From RUG11867 sp964472425 (GTDB lineage Bacteria > Bacillota_I > Bacilli_A > RF39 > UBA660): a DNA stretch of 16,325 nucleotides. The stretch is taken from the NCBI GenBank assembly GCA_964472425.1, contig CAYYLF010000030.1:1-16325 (forward strand), in the 5' to 3' direction. Shown piece after piece: positions 1-6,894 of the stretch; position 1 is the first letter of the stretch, and each line of letters begins with the position of its first letter. The position numbers were made by a program, and so were the translations under genes. The notes beneath the pieces were generated by a model, which was not told the origin of the DNA, did not search any database, and saw nothing but the letters and a program-made list of their open reading frames with translations.

Positions 1-21
1 ATTTATGTGGCTGAAAGCCAA
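1..21 (-). CDS. Possible 5' end of a gene leaving the window (TTG start)
   Basis: On the minus strand a very strong ribosome binding site (GGAGGAGG, 29-36) lies 7 nt before a TTG codon at 21-19, followed by an open frame to the window edge that would read M-A-F-S-H-I-N. The spacing is what a real start would show, but only seven residues are visible, so no product can be named. The frame also stays open upstream of the TTG, back to the TGA at 73-75 that follows the stop of the upstream surface-protein gene. It could therefore be a new gene or a remnant of a longer reading frame. Confidence 0.3.
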
Positions 22-75
22 TGGATTTCCTCCTCCTGTCCTTACCATATTAAAATAATCTTCCCTTAGTTGTCA

Positions 76-993
76 TTATATATATACGCGCTCACTCGGA
101 TACATTAAGCCTACGTTTTGCATTATATTTGTCGTTCTTCCACTAACTACTGTAGTTCCTCTCTCAAAATTATAATAATCTGGGCCCCCTAAGCTTTGAT
201 ATATACTAGATCCTCCTAAATACCATTTTACTTTCGCAATTTGTGAACGGGCTGTAGAACTTAATCCTTTTACAGTTGCTGTACTCTTGTAACTTCCACT
301 TTGATTATAATAATCTCCATTCAATGTTTTTTGTAATGATGCGGTTGACCATTCATTATTACTTTTCGAATCCCAAGCAAGTGTTCCTATAGACTGGCCT
401 CTTATTATTTTAATTAGCGGTTTCTTCTCTCCAGACTCTGTCTCAACTGTAAATACACCTATAATTCTCCAAGTCTCATCGTTGAATGTTATATAATTGT
501 TTGGCTCATTTCCTATATATCTATAATCTCTTCTCTCTTCTTCAGTCCACCCATTCATCTGAGTTGCCTCTGGATGGTCGAATGCGAACATCTCTTTTCT
601 GTTTCCTGATGCATAGTCGGTTACACTCGAGTCATTGGCTTTCGCAATCAACATATCTGCACTTGGATTTGCACTAGTCACTACGTCGAAATAAACTGTA
701 CACTCGTCACTCGTCTTGACTTTCAAGCTCAATGCTTTTGTGTTGGCATTCTGACTTATCACTCCGCCATTCTTACAGTTGCTCTTCTCGGTATTTAGTA
801 CATACCCATCCTTCGGAAACTCTTGAGCGTCGCTCAAATTATAGTTCCCGTCCTCGTCTTGGATGTACATTGCTATCATGCTACTACTTTGAGGTGTAAT
901 CTTTTTAACCTGATGTCGACTTTCATTGATAAACGAACCCAAAAAGACACAACCGACCATTGCCCCAATTATCCACACATTTCTCTTCTTCAT
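76..993 (-). CDS. Membrane-anchored surface protein, apparently C-terminally truncated
   Basis: The 305-residue product has an N-terminal hydrophobic anchor (about residues 5-22) and is otherwise polar, rich in Asn/Ser/Thr/Tyr, with Cys73 and Cys98 that could pair outside the cell. The middle (about 155-205, with TWRIIGVF) and the end (YLGG, ERGTTV, SGR, GLMYPSE) recall an uncharacterised exported family that I know from uncultured gut Bacillota. In that family the chain usually continues well past the GLMYPSDYGYA-like stretch; here it stops five residues after MYPS. Function is unknown. The ATG at 993 is preferred over the in-frame GTG at 1002 because the AGGAAGG site (1003-1009) would touch the GTG but sits 9 nt from the ATG. 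The gene lies 14 nt after the small HTH gene and probably shares its transcript. Its codon use is more AT-rich than the genes from 5763 on. Confidence 0.75.
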   Translation of the reverse strand: MKKRNVWIIGAMVGCVFLGSFINESRHQVKKITPQSSSMIAMYIQDEDGNYNLSDAQEFPKDGYVLNTEKSNCKNGGVISQNANTKALSLKVKTSDECTVYFDVVTSANPSADMLIAKANDSSVTDYASGNRKEMFAFDHPEATQMNGWTEEERRDYRYIGNEPNNYITFNDETWRIIGVFTVETESGEKKPLIKIIRGQSIGTLAWDSKSNNEWSTASLQKTLNGDYYNQSGSYKSTATVKGLSSTARSQIAKVKWYLGGSSIYQSLGGPDYYNFERGTTVVSGRTTNIMQNVGLMYPSERVYI

Positions 994-1007
994 AACATTC
1001 ACCCTTC

Positions 1008-1214
1008 CTATTCTGAAAACAATTCCTCTATCGAATATCTTTTCGATGACTTTTTTTGAATGAGGTCTCTAAGAATTATTGCCTCTCTCACGGTGAACTC
1101 GTCCCTATTTTCTAGTTTTTCACCAACTTTTTCATTAGACTCGAATCCGAGAGTTTTAGCAATTTCATCACACCCTATATTCAACTCTTTGAGAAGTTTT
1201 TTTAATTTGTCCAT
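1008..1214 (-). CDS. Small HTH regulator (Cro-like), 68 aa
   Basis: This short acidic/basic helical protein reads like a minimal DNA-binding unit: a helix with LKKLLKEL (residues 4-11), then a probable helix-turn-helix CDEIAKTLGF-SNEKVGEKL (15-34), then a helix TVREAIILRDLI (41-52) and a tail ending SIEELFSE. The layout resembles short phage-type Cro/HTH proteins; the exact family is not certain. A longer open frame reaches 1274, but the ATG at 1214 has an AAAGGAG site 7 nt upstream and downstream of a consensus promoter, so the short form is chosen. It is the first gene of a two-gene unit with the surface protein and is divergent from another HTH gene, as in a phage repressor/antirepressor switch. 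Two ATAC-N8-GTAT palindromes in its promoter and leader are likely operators. Confidence 0.7.
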   Translation of the reverse strand: MDKLKKLLKELNIGCDEIAKTLGFESNEKVGEKLENRDEFTVREAIILRDLIQKKSSKRYSIEELFSE

Positions 1215-1232
1215 TAGATACTCCTTTCGAAA

Positions 1233-1250
1233 TATACAAAATTTGGTATA
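1233..1250. promoter_or_regulatory. Putative operator site 1 (TATAC-N8-GTATA)
   Basis: Inverted repeat TATAC AAAATTTG GTATA in the leader of the small HTH gene, between its promoter and its ribosome binding site. The same ATAC-N8-GTAT design with a near-identical A3-4T3G core occurs at 1297-1312. Which of the two local HTH proteins binds it is not known. Confidence 0.45.
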
Positions 1251-1291
1251 CTTTATACTTAAATAAAAGGACATTACCTTGATACGGTTTA

Positions 1292-1320
1292 ATTATATAC
1301 AAATTTGAGTATGTAGTCAA
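1292..1320 (-). promoter_or_regulatory. Consensus sigma-A promoter for the small HTH / surface protein unit
   Basis: On the minus strand TTGACT (1320-1315) is followed after exactly 17 bp by TATAAT (1297-1292). This is a near-perfect housekeeping promoter. Transcription would begin near 1285, giving a leader of about 70 nt that contains operator site 1. Confidence 0.75.
1297..1312. promoter_or_regulatory. Putative operator site 2 (ATAC-N8-GTAT)
   Basis: The inverted repeat ATAC AAATTTGA GTAT fills the spacer between the -35 and -10 of the minus-strand promoter. A protein bound here would block RNA polymerase. It matches site 1 (1233-1250) in arms, spacing and core. Confidence 0.5.
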
Positions 1321-1374
1321 GATGTAAATGTATGCAATTTCATATATGCGCTCTGTGTAAGAGGATAGTTATGT

Positions 1375-1403
1375 TTGATTTTTCGTATATTTTATATTAT
1401 AAT
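1375..1403 (+). promoter_or_regulatory. Sigma-A promoter for the 107-aa XRE regulator
   Basis: TTGATT (1375-1380), a 17-bp spacer and TATAAT (1398-1403). Transcription would start near 1410, just before the AAGGG ribosome binding site. A weaker inverted repeat TATG-N6-CATA (1331-1344) lies upstream and could be a third control site. Confidence 0.7.
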
Positions 1404-1425
1404 GAACAATAAGAAGGGAATGCCT

Positions 1426-1749
1426 ATGCTAGAAGAAAAATTGAAAAAACATATAATCAGTATATATGGTTCGGTTAGGCACTTTGCTCTCAAAATCGAC
1501 ATGCCATATACGACTGTCGATGCTATACTCAAAAGAGGAATATACAATTCCAGCGTAGGAAACGTCCTCAAAATATGTAAAGCACTGGGCATCTCTCTAG
1601 ACACTCTCATAGACAATGAACTCGCGTCTATTTACGACGACGAACTTGACATCCTCTACTTTGAAACCAAAGAAAAACTGACCGTCGGAGACAAGAACAT
1701 TATCAAGACGGTCATAGAAGAACGCAAGAAAGTACTAGAAAAAAGTTGA
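1426..1749 (+). CDS. XRE/CI-type transcriptional regulator, 107 aa
   Basis: The first 65 residues form an XRE-type helix-turn-helix domain: GSVRHFALKIDMPYTT (13-28), then the recognition region VDAILKRG (29-36) and VGNVLKICKALGISLDTLI (42-60). A helical, charged C-terminal part of about 40 residues with a Lys/Glu-rich end probably mediates dimerisation. Small regulators of this type occur in phage-derived and integrative elements and in ordinary Bacillota chromosomes. The start at 1426 is chosen because AAGGG lies 7 nt upstream. The in-frame alternative at 1402 falls inside the -10 box and upstream of the predicted transcription start, and another at 1420 is too close to the ribosome binding site. 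The gene is divergent from the 68-aa HTH gene and ends at its own terminator. The ligand or trigger is unknown. Confidence 0.85.
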   Translation: MLEEKLKKHIISIYGSVRHFALKIDMPYTTVDAILKRGIYNSSVGNVLKICKALGISLDTLIDNELASIYDDELDILYFETKEKLTVGDKNIIKTVIEERKKVLEKS

Positions 1750-1787
1750 ACTTACTTACATTTACGATTCTTTACAATCGCGACTAG

Positions 1788-1817
1788 GATAGACGACAAA
1801 GAGTCTATCTTTTTTTT
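1788..1817 (+). terminator. Rho-independent terminator of the XRE gene
   Basis: A 7-bp stem GATAGAC/GTCTATC (1788-1794 with 1803-1809), 8-nt loop, then eight T (1810-1817). It faces the terminator of the kinase gene a few bases away. Confidence 0.85.
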
Positions 1818-1821
1818 CGGA

Positions 1822-1853
1822 CAAAAGAAAAAGCACTCCTCATTCGAGTACTT
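1822..1853 (-). terminator. Rho-independent terminator of the hybrid kinase gene
   Basis: On the minus strand AAGTACTC (1853-1846) pairs with GAGTGCTT (1838-1831) with one G-U pair across a 7-nt loop, followed by a U-rich tract (1830-1822). The stem begins at the last base of the stop codon. Confidence 0.75.
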
Positions 1854-4129
1854 CAACTTAAATAGTTTTTGATAATCGAGCAAACGCGATTATACTCGCT
1901 TTCCAAATCGTAAAATCTGCTGTTCACGTATCCGGCATCCCCTTCTTTGCTCTTCATCTCGTGGTCGTAAGCCATCTCGGCCAATTTGGTAAATCCCAAA
2001 TACTTAGAATCGCTTTTGAGAGAATGTACCTGTATACTGTAATTTGTTAAATCGCCTGCATTCTTGAAGTTTTTGATAGTCATTATGCGTCCATCAGCCT
2101 CGGCAATCCAGTCCATTAACATGTCTTTATAGGTAGCAAGGTCACCGAAGTTTTCTACTCCCTTTTTATAGTCGATTCCACTTTGTAGAAGATACTCTTC
2201 GCCGTACTCTCTTTGTGACTTAGTTTGAACATCCGCTTTTTCATTAAAATCGGGTAAAGTGAGATTATCGGTCTCGGACTCGCTCGCCCGCACACTTTTG
2301 AATATCTTATCGAGTTTGACTTTTATCTGATCTTGAGAGAAAGGCTTGGCGATATAATCTACGAAGCCCTCTTCTTTATACCTTTCTTCTGCCCCGGCAA
2401 TCGCGTCGGCCGTCAAGGCGAGCACTGGCATATCTATGCCTTTTTCTCGCATCTTTTCTAAGGCCGTCTCTCCGCTCATCACAGGCATCATGATATCCAT
2501 GAGTACCAAGTCGTAAGTCTCACTTTCGAGCTTTTCGAGACACTCTACTCCGTTATAACACTCGTCGATTTTCTCGAATCCGAGTGGCTCCAAACTTCTC
2601 CTAGCAACCTTGATGTTGAGCTTGTTGTCGTCGACTATGAGAACTCGCTTGGTAGAATAATCGACATTGCTACGTTTCCTCAACATTACTCTCGCCGTAT
2701 CCAATACTTGAGTGTCACTCAAAGGCTTGTTCATGTGACTAATCTTTTGTGGTATTTGGACCATGAAGATTGAACCTTCGCCGTATTTACTTTGGACGTT
2801 TATCTTGCCGCCCATAATCTCGACGAGCTTCTTCGTGATGGCGAGCCCTAGCCCCGTCCCTTCGGTCGTCGAATTCTTTTCGATATCCAACCGCTCGAAC
2901 TTGCTGAACAGTTTATCCAAGTTCTCGTTTTTGATGCCGCGTCCCGTATCTTGCACGGTCATCATCAAGAGGCTCGTGTCTTTTTCATTTATACACTTGA
3001 CTGTGAAATCGATTTTCCCCTTGTCCGTATACTTGATGGCATTCGACAAGAGATTGTTCACGATTTGTTTGACATGAGCTTTATCTCCCAAAAGTTCGTA
3101 AGGAATATCTTCGGCGAGAGTATAAGTAAATTCGATGGGTTTATCTCCTATGCGTGCCGATTGAACGCGCGCGAGACTGGAAATCTCCTCTTTAAAATTG
3201 TAAGGAATCTCGATAATTTCCATCTTGTCGCTTTCTATCTTGTTGATATCTAAGATGTTTCCCACAATCTCGAGCAAAGTATGCGAAGCATTGACTATAT
3301 CAGAAAGGTCTTCCTTCATATCTTCTGGACAGTTTCCTCTGCTCTCCATATCCTCAGATAAACCGACTATCGCATTGAGTGGAGTTCTAATCTCGTGCGA
3401 CATGCTCGATAGAAAGTCGCTTTTCGCCCGATTCGCTCGCTCGGCATTTTCTTTGGCGAGGTTGAGTTCTCCAATCATCTTGACATCCGGATTCTCGATA
3501 GTAAAATACATGATGTAGTCGATAAAAGTCAGTACTATCGATATCACTATCAAATACGGATTCAACTTAAATATGATAAATAAGAAAGCTATCATTCCCA
3601 TGACTACGAATATCGGTATGTGCCTTTTGTCTGCTCTTTTAATATTGAATAAAACCGTCAAAATGGAAGTGATGATGTAGACGAAACAGACGACGTACGT
3701 GATGCTTATTGCCGTACCCTGCACACTGTAGTACTCTCCGGTTGTAATGACTTGTACTTGGGTAAACGATATGAAAATGGCGCATAACGTATCGATGAGT
3801 ATCGAAGCGATTAGATACGGTTTGAAATTGTTCCTTACCTTGTCGACTGTAATCAACAAAGTATAAAGTAGTAGACAATTACAGAACACTATCAAAGCAA
3901 AGAAGTCTAACTTATTGAATAACGTAACCAGTACTGCTTCGACTCCTACTACTCCATCTAAAGCGAGTATTTGAAGTATGCTTACAAATACACTATCTAT
4001 GAGGCTACATATGAGCATCGTCGAATACATTTTATTCTCGGTGATGTCTATGCGTTTTTTAGAAAAATAGATGAGACATAGTAAACCTGCAAAAAAGATA
4101 GAACATATCGGCAAAAGTACTCCGGACAT
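1853..4129 (-). CDS. Hybrid sensor histidine kinase with 7TM input, receiver and HPt domains
   Basis: The 758-residue membrane protein is a complete phosphorelay on one chain. Residues about 1-210 hold roughly seven hydrophobic segments with short loops, so the sensed signal may be in or at the membrane. A short coiled region leads to the HisKA domain with the phosphoacceptor His245 (SHEIRTPLN), then the ATP-binding domain with the N box (N359, N363), DTGRG (394-398) and GTGLGL (424-429). A receiver follows at about 495-612, with D500/D501, phosphoacceptor D545, T573 and K595. The C-terminus (about 640-758) is an HPt domain with His702 in VHSLKSDS. All catalytic positions are intact. No DNA-binding or enzymatic output domain is present and no partner response regulator is in the window, so the final target is elsewhere. 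Start: GGTGAT 5 nt before the ATG. It is probably a single-gene unit, since it has its own promoter-like sequence and terminator. Confidence 0.93.
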   Translation of the reverse strand: MSGVLLPICSIFFAGLLCLIYFSKKRIDITENKMYSTMLICSLIDSVFVSILQILALDGVVGVEAVLVTLFNKLDFFALIVFCNCLLLYTLLITVDKVRNNFKPYLIASILIDTLCAIFISFTQVQVITTGEYYSVQGTAISITYVVCFVYIITSILTVLFNIKRADKRHIPIFVVMGMIAFLFIIFKLNPYLIVISIVLTFIDYIMYFTIENPDVKMIGELNLAKENAERANRAKSDFLSSMSHEIRTPLNAIVGLSEDMESRGNCPEDMKEDLSDIVNASHTLLEIVGNILDINKIESDKMEIIEIPYNFKEEISSLARVQSARIGDKPIEFTYTLAEDIPYELLGDKAHVKQIVNNLLSNAIKYTDKGKIDFTVKCINEKDTSLLMMTVQDTGRGIKNENLDKLFSKFERLDIEKNSTTEGTGLGLAITKKLVEIMGGKINVQSKYGEGSIFMVQIPQKISHMNKPLSDTQVLDTARVMLRKRSNVDYSTKRVLIVDDNKLNIKVARRSLEPLGFEKIDECYNGVECLEKLESETYDLVLMDIMMPVMSGETALEKMREKGIDMPVLALTADAIAGAEERYKEEGFVDYIAKPFSQDQIKVKLDKIFKSVRASESETDNLTLPDFNEKADVQTKSQREYGEEYLLQSGIDYKKGVENFGDLATYKDMLMDWIAEADGRIMTIKNFKNAGDLTNYSIQVHSLKSDSKYLGFTKLAEMAYDHEMKSKEGDAGYVNSRFYDLESEYNRVCSIIKNYLS

Positions 4130-4146
4130 ATATTATCACCATAATA

Positions 4147-4175
4147 ATTCTAACACGTATAGAAAAATAAGTAAA
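4147..4175 (-). promoter_or_regulatory. Possible promoter of the hybrid kinase gene
   Basis: On the minus strand TTTACT (4175-4170), 17 bp, TAGAAT (4152-4147). The match to the sigma-A consensus is moderate. It lies directly before the ribosome binding site, so the leader would be short. Confidence 0.4.
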
Positions 4176-4200
4176 TTGTCGAAATACCAAAATTGAGAAT

Positions 4201-4224
4201 TTAAAAAGGAACTAACTTAGTTAG
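4201..4224 (-). terminator. Weak hairpin after the acyltransferase gene
   Basis: CTAAC/GTTAG (5 bp, 3-nt loop containing the stop codon TAA) followed by TTCCTTTTT on the minus strand. The stem is short and A/T-rich, so termination may be inefficient and some transcripts could read into the kinase gene. Confidence 0.35.
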
Positions 4225-5477
4225 AACCTTCTCTGATAATCTTCTTCTTTTCTGGTTTTGACTAATTGGCGTCCATAAGCGACGTCGCTCACATTGTGAG
4301 GATTGACTTCTTCGATATTGGCAATCGATGAGAATACATCTTCTGGACGGACGATGTTTTTAGGACGATAATCGTAAGATAACTCTATCTCTTTGTCGTA
4401 CCAATCTACCGTGTCTAAAAGGTCCATCAAGTATAATTCGAAAGCCTCGTGAGAAGTGAGCTTTCTGTTGGTGAACTCTTCTTCTGTCAAATCGGAATTT
4501 CTTTGCATCGCTCTCTTTTCGTAAAATTTTATGAGGTCCTCGCGAGTCGTGTGCCCGTATTTTTCCATCATGAGATAATACCACGTAGCCATCACATCTC
4601 TCAAATAATCCAACCCAGCTTTTTCCGAAAACTGCGTTATATCTATCGGGTCATCCACCGTCGTATGGATAGGATTGAGTTCACTATCGACCTGTAATGT
4701 AGGGTCAAAAATGTAATGAACTATCGGCACGACTTTCGTACCCTTTTCTTGAGCTATTTGGTAAACGCCTGACCAAAACTGCAACAGCAAATCGTGGGGC
4801 AATTTATCCCAAACGCCTTCTGGAAAACATAAGACGTCGCTTCCGAGCTCTATCGCGCGATTGGCCTTCGCGATAGAAGCATGTTTGCTGGACGCAACTT
4901 TTCTGTTCGTCATCAAAGAACCGACTAGATTGGCCAAAACGCCATCGAAAGTGTTGTAAAACTGTGGTACACTTCCGAAGAGAATATACGATTGCCTTTT
5001 CGCAGCCAAATACGATGCGAGGACGTCGTCTTTAAAATGATGATTCGGAGTCCATATCACGGGTTCCTTAGGTAAAATAATTTTACTGTCTTTGCAAACA
5101 GAACTCGTATCATCCGGTTCTTTTCTCAAATAATTCCTATTTTCGAAAACTTGCTTATTCTTCAATTGGCTTGGTCCAATCGTCCTAATCAATTTGTCGA
5201 TGATGAGTTTTCTCAACAAGACATCCTTTTTACTGATTACCAATTTGGGGTCATCCTCCAAAAGATGTCCGTAATGCTTGATGTTATATAAAAACATTCT
5301 AGAAGGAGCGTCCTTATCTCCGATTAAATCGACGAAGCCCGTTAGATGTTCGCGATAACGATAAACATAACTCTTTATGACGTCTATTTCCTTTTGAGAA
5401 AAGCCGTTTTTCCTGAGGTTTTCTACTTCTCTCTCAGTTAATTTTCCATCGAAAGGTTTGTTGTCTACAATTTCCAT
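4221..5477 (-). CDS. Lysophospholipid acyltransferase (PlsC-like) family protein
   Basis: The 418-residue protein has an acyltransferase core at about 135-290. The catalytic HX4D motif is H146-HFKD-D151 after IWTPN, the acceptor-phosphate motif region is GSLMTNRK (186-193), FPEG is at 218-221, and a hydrophobic VVPIVHYIF block follows (249-257). Family members move fatty acyl chains onto glycerolipid or related acceptors at the cytoplasmic face of the membrane; the substrate here cannot be read from sequence. The N-terminal 130 residues and C-terminal 120 residues are charged and without clear membrane helices, so this is much longer than a typical PlsC (about 200-250). GGTGAT lies 5 nt before the ATG. 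It is on the same strand as the kinase downstream (91 bp gap), with a promoter-like sequence between, so a joint operon is uncertain. Confidence 0.82.
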   Translation of the reverse strand: MEIVDNKPFDGKLTEREVENLRKNGFSQKEIDVIKSYVYRYREHLTGFVDLIGDKDAPSRMFLYNIKHYGHLLEDDPKLVISKKDVLLRKLIIDKLIRTIGPSQLKNKQVFENRNYLRKEPDDTSSVCKDSKIILPKEPVIWTPNHHFKDDVLASYLAAKRQSYILFGSVPQFYNTFDGVLANLVGSLMTNRKVASSKHASIAKANRAIELGSDVLCFPEGVWDKLPHDLLLQFWSGVYQIAQEKGTKVVPIVHYIFDPTLQVDSELNPIHTTVDDPIDITQFSEKAGLDYLRDVMATWYYLMMEKYGHTTREDLIKFYEKRAMQRNSDLTEEEFTNRKLTSHEAFELYLMDLLDTVDWYDKEIELSYDYRPKNIVRPEDVFSSIANIEEVNPHNVSDVAYGRQLVKTRKEEDYQRRF

Positions 5478-5505
5478 ATTGAATCACCGCTTCTTTTCCA
5501 TGAAT

Positions 5506-5533
5506 ATTTTACTATTGTTTATAAATTTTTCAA
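5506..5533 (-). promoter_or_regulatory. Possible promoter of the acyltransferase gene
   Basis: On the minus strand TTGAAA (5533-5528), a 16-bp spacer, then TAAAAT (5511-5506), about 30 bp before the start codon. The region is very AT-rich, so chance matches are likely. Confidence 0.4.
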
Positions 5534-5652
5534 CATTTTTTTATTTTAATTTTGTATTTCACTCTATGCATTTGACAAGTAAACAGCCGTTTTTAGAATT
5601 ATTTTATTCGAAAGTCAATCCATTTTTTTATCATATCGTTAATATTTATCGT

Positions 5653-5697
5653 ATTTTCACCACTTTTTACCGTTTGATGGTATTTTTTGGTGAAAAT
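5653..5697. repeat. Two-tier palindrome in the 285-bp intergenic region
   Basis: ATTTTCACCA (5653-5662) is the exact reverse complement of TGGTGAAAAT (5688-5697). Inside it, TACC (5668-5671) pairs with GGTA (5679-5682). The two stems are separated by 5 nt on each side (CTTTT and TTTTT), so the whole 45 bp is symmetric around a 7-nt loop. It has no U-tract of the right kind directly after the stem and is far from both neighbouring stop codons. The rest of 5478-5746 shows nothing beyond AT-rich sequence and the promoter-like match at 5506-5533. Confidence 0.6.
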
Positions 5698-5746
5698 CGG
5701 ATATTTTTGAATTTTTCATACTAGGTTTAATTTTCATAATTAATTC

Positions 5747-5777
5747 AAAAAAAAGAAAACGTCTACTTCGACATTTT
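5747..5777 (-). terminator. Terminator of the TagO/WecA-like gene, overlapping its stop codon
   Basis: On the minus strand AAAATGTC (5777-5770) pairs with GACGTTTT (5763-5756) with one G-U pair across a 6-nt loop, followed by CTTTTTTTT. The stop codon TAG (5765-5763) and the last codons are part of the hairpin. Confidence 0.75.
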
Positions 5778-6845
5778 CTCCTTTCGCTTTCTTTCCTTCT
5801 TTTCTTTCCTTTTTTTATGTTCGAATAAGATATCCGTCTTCCACACGATGAATATGAGCAACAAAGCGAGACCTATATATATGTAACTTGCCACTCGATT
5901 GTCTCCCAAAGTGATGAGCACGGACACGCTCGCGAACGCGATGTCTATCAGATAGATGATGAGCACGGTCGTCCTCGTCGAAAATTTCATCTTTAACAAC
6001 TGGTGATGGAAATGCTCCTTGTCCGGAGTACCTATCGATTCGCCCTTCAAGAACCTTCTCAATATGGCGAACAACGTATCGAAAATAGGAATAGCCAAAA
6101 TTATGATGGGCACGACCAAACTGTTGAACGTGACATTTTTGAATCCCAATAGAGATATGATGGCTATTATGAACCCCAGAAATTGACTCCCCGTGTCGCC
6201 CATGAATATCTTGGCCGGCGGGAAATTGAAAACCAAGAAACCCAAAGTCGCTCCCGCCATGAGAATACTTATCGTGATGTCCAACCCGCCTATGCGATTC
6301 GTGATGATAGCTATAATCGCGACCGTTATGAAGTAGATAGTCGAAATCCCCGACGACAAGCCGTCCAACCCGTCTATCAAGTTTATGGCATTTATACATG
6401 CGACTATGAAAAAGATAGTCAAATAGGGAGACAACTCTCCGAAACTTATATAATAATCGAATACGTAGACTTCTTTTAAAACGATACCCCCATAAAAGAC
6501 GATGATTCCCGCCGATATCAACTGCCCAATCAACTTATATCGAGCCTTCAATGGATTGATGTCGTCGACTATCCCGAACAAAATTATCACGAAACTCGCG
6601 ATTACTATCGACAACATTTCGGTCGTAATCACTCCAAAGAACATGTAGCATATCAAAAACGACAAATAGATTGCCAATCCTCCGAGTCTCGGCATGGGCT
6701 TCTTGTGCACCTTCCGTTCGTTCGGGACGTCCATCGCATTCACGTGTACGGCGACCTTTTTGCAGATGGGTACCAACAAAAGACTCACGAAGAAACTCAC
6801 CACGGCCATCAGAATAACACTATGCCCATTTACTACTAATGACAT
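5763..6845 (-). CDS. Undecaprenyl-phosphate N-acetylhexosamine-1-phosphate transferase (TagO/WecA/MraY superfamily)
   Basis: The 360-residue polytopic membrane enzyme moves a sugar-1-phosphate from a UDP-sugar to undecaprenyl phosphate, the first step of teichoic acid or other envelope polymer synthesis. Family signatures are all present: DVPNERKVHKKPMPRLGG (39-56), the Mg-binding D94-D95, N155-LIDGLDGL (155-163), FMGDTGS (214-220) with D217, and the HFHH loop (278-281) that distinguishes the GlcNAc-type branch from MraY. About ten hydrophobic segments are visible, and the C-terminal 18 residues are almost all Lys/Glu/Arg. I chose the ATG at 6845 because GAGTGAT precedes it and the promoter at 6867-6894 would start transcription near 6860. 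A further in-frame ATG at 6857 (4 residues longer) would be nearly leaderless, and an open frame to 7037 runs back through the promoter. No linked polymer genes are in view. Confidence 0.9.
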   Translation of the reverse strand: MSLVVNGHSVILMAVVSFFVSLLLVPICKKVAVHVNAMDVPNERKVHKKPMPRLGGLAIYLSFLICYMFFGVITTEMLSIVIASFVIILFGIVDDINPLKARYKLIGQLISAGIIVFYGGIVLKEVYVFDYYISFGELSPYLTIFFIVACINAINLIDGLDGLSSGISTIYFITVAIIAIITNRIGGLDITISILMAGATLGFLVFNFPPAKIFMGDTGSQFLGFIIAIISLLGFKNVTFNSLVVPIIILAIPIFDTLFAILRRFLKGESIGTPDKEHFHHQLLKMKFSTRTTVLIIYLIDIAFASVSVLITLGDNRVASYIYIGLALLLIFIVWKTDILFEHKKRKEKKERKRKEKMSK

Positions 6846-6866
6846 AAAATCACTCATTTCATAATT

Positions 6867-6894
6867 ATTATACAACAAAATCGCCAAAATACAA
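6867..6894 (-). promoter_or_regulatory. Promoter of the TagO/WecA-like gene
   Basis: On the minus strand TTGTAT (6894-6889), a 16-bp spacer, TATAAT (6872-6867). Transcription would start near 6860, leaving about 15 nt before the ATG at 6845. The same 100-bp gap must also carry the promoter of the divergent ger operon. A CATACTA motif (6927-6933), similar to sporulation sigma-G/E -10 boxes, is present but sits too close to the ribosome binding site to be trusted. Confidence 0.6.

Noticed and set aside
8..20. 5-bp hairpin TGGCT-GAA-AGCCA at the left edge
   Set aside because: No U-tract and it overlaps the proposed TTG start; most likely chance.
823..1059. 78-residue plus-strand frame across the surface and HTH genes
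   Set aside because: Antisense shadow of two better supported genes and without a ribosome binding site.
1215..1274. Longer start for the small HTH gene
   Set aside because: No ribosome binding site, and the extension contains operator site 1; the ATG at 1214 has AAAGGAG at ideal spacing.
5458..5724. 88-residue Phe-rich open frame on the plus strand across the intergenic region
   Set aside because: No ribosome binding site before either ATG, low-complexity AT-rich composition, overlap with the acyltransferase start, and the palindrome lies inside it.
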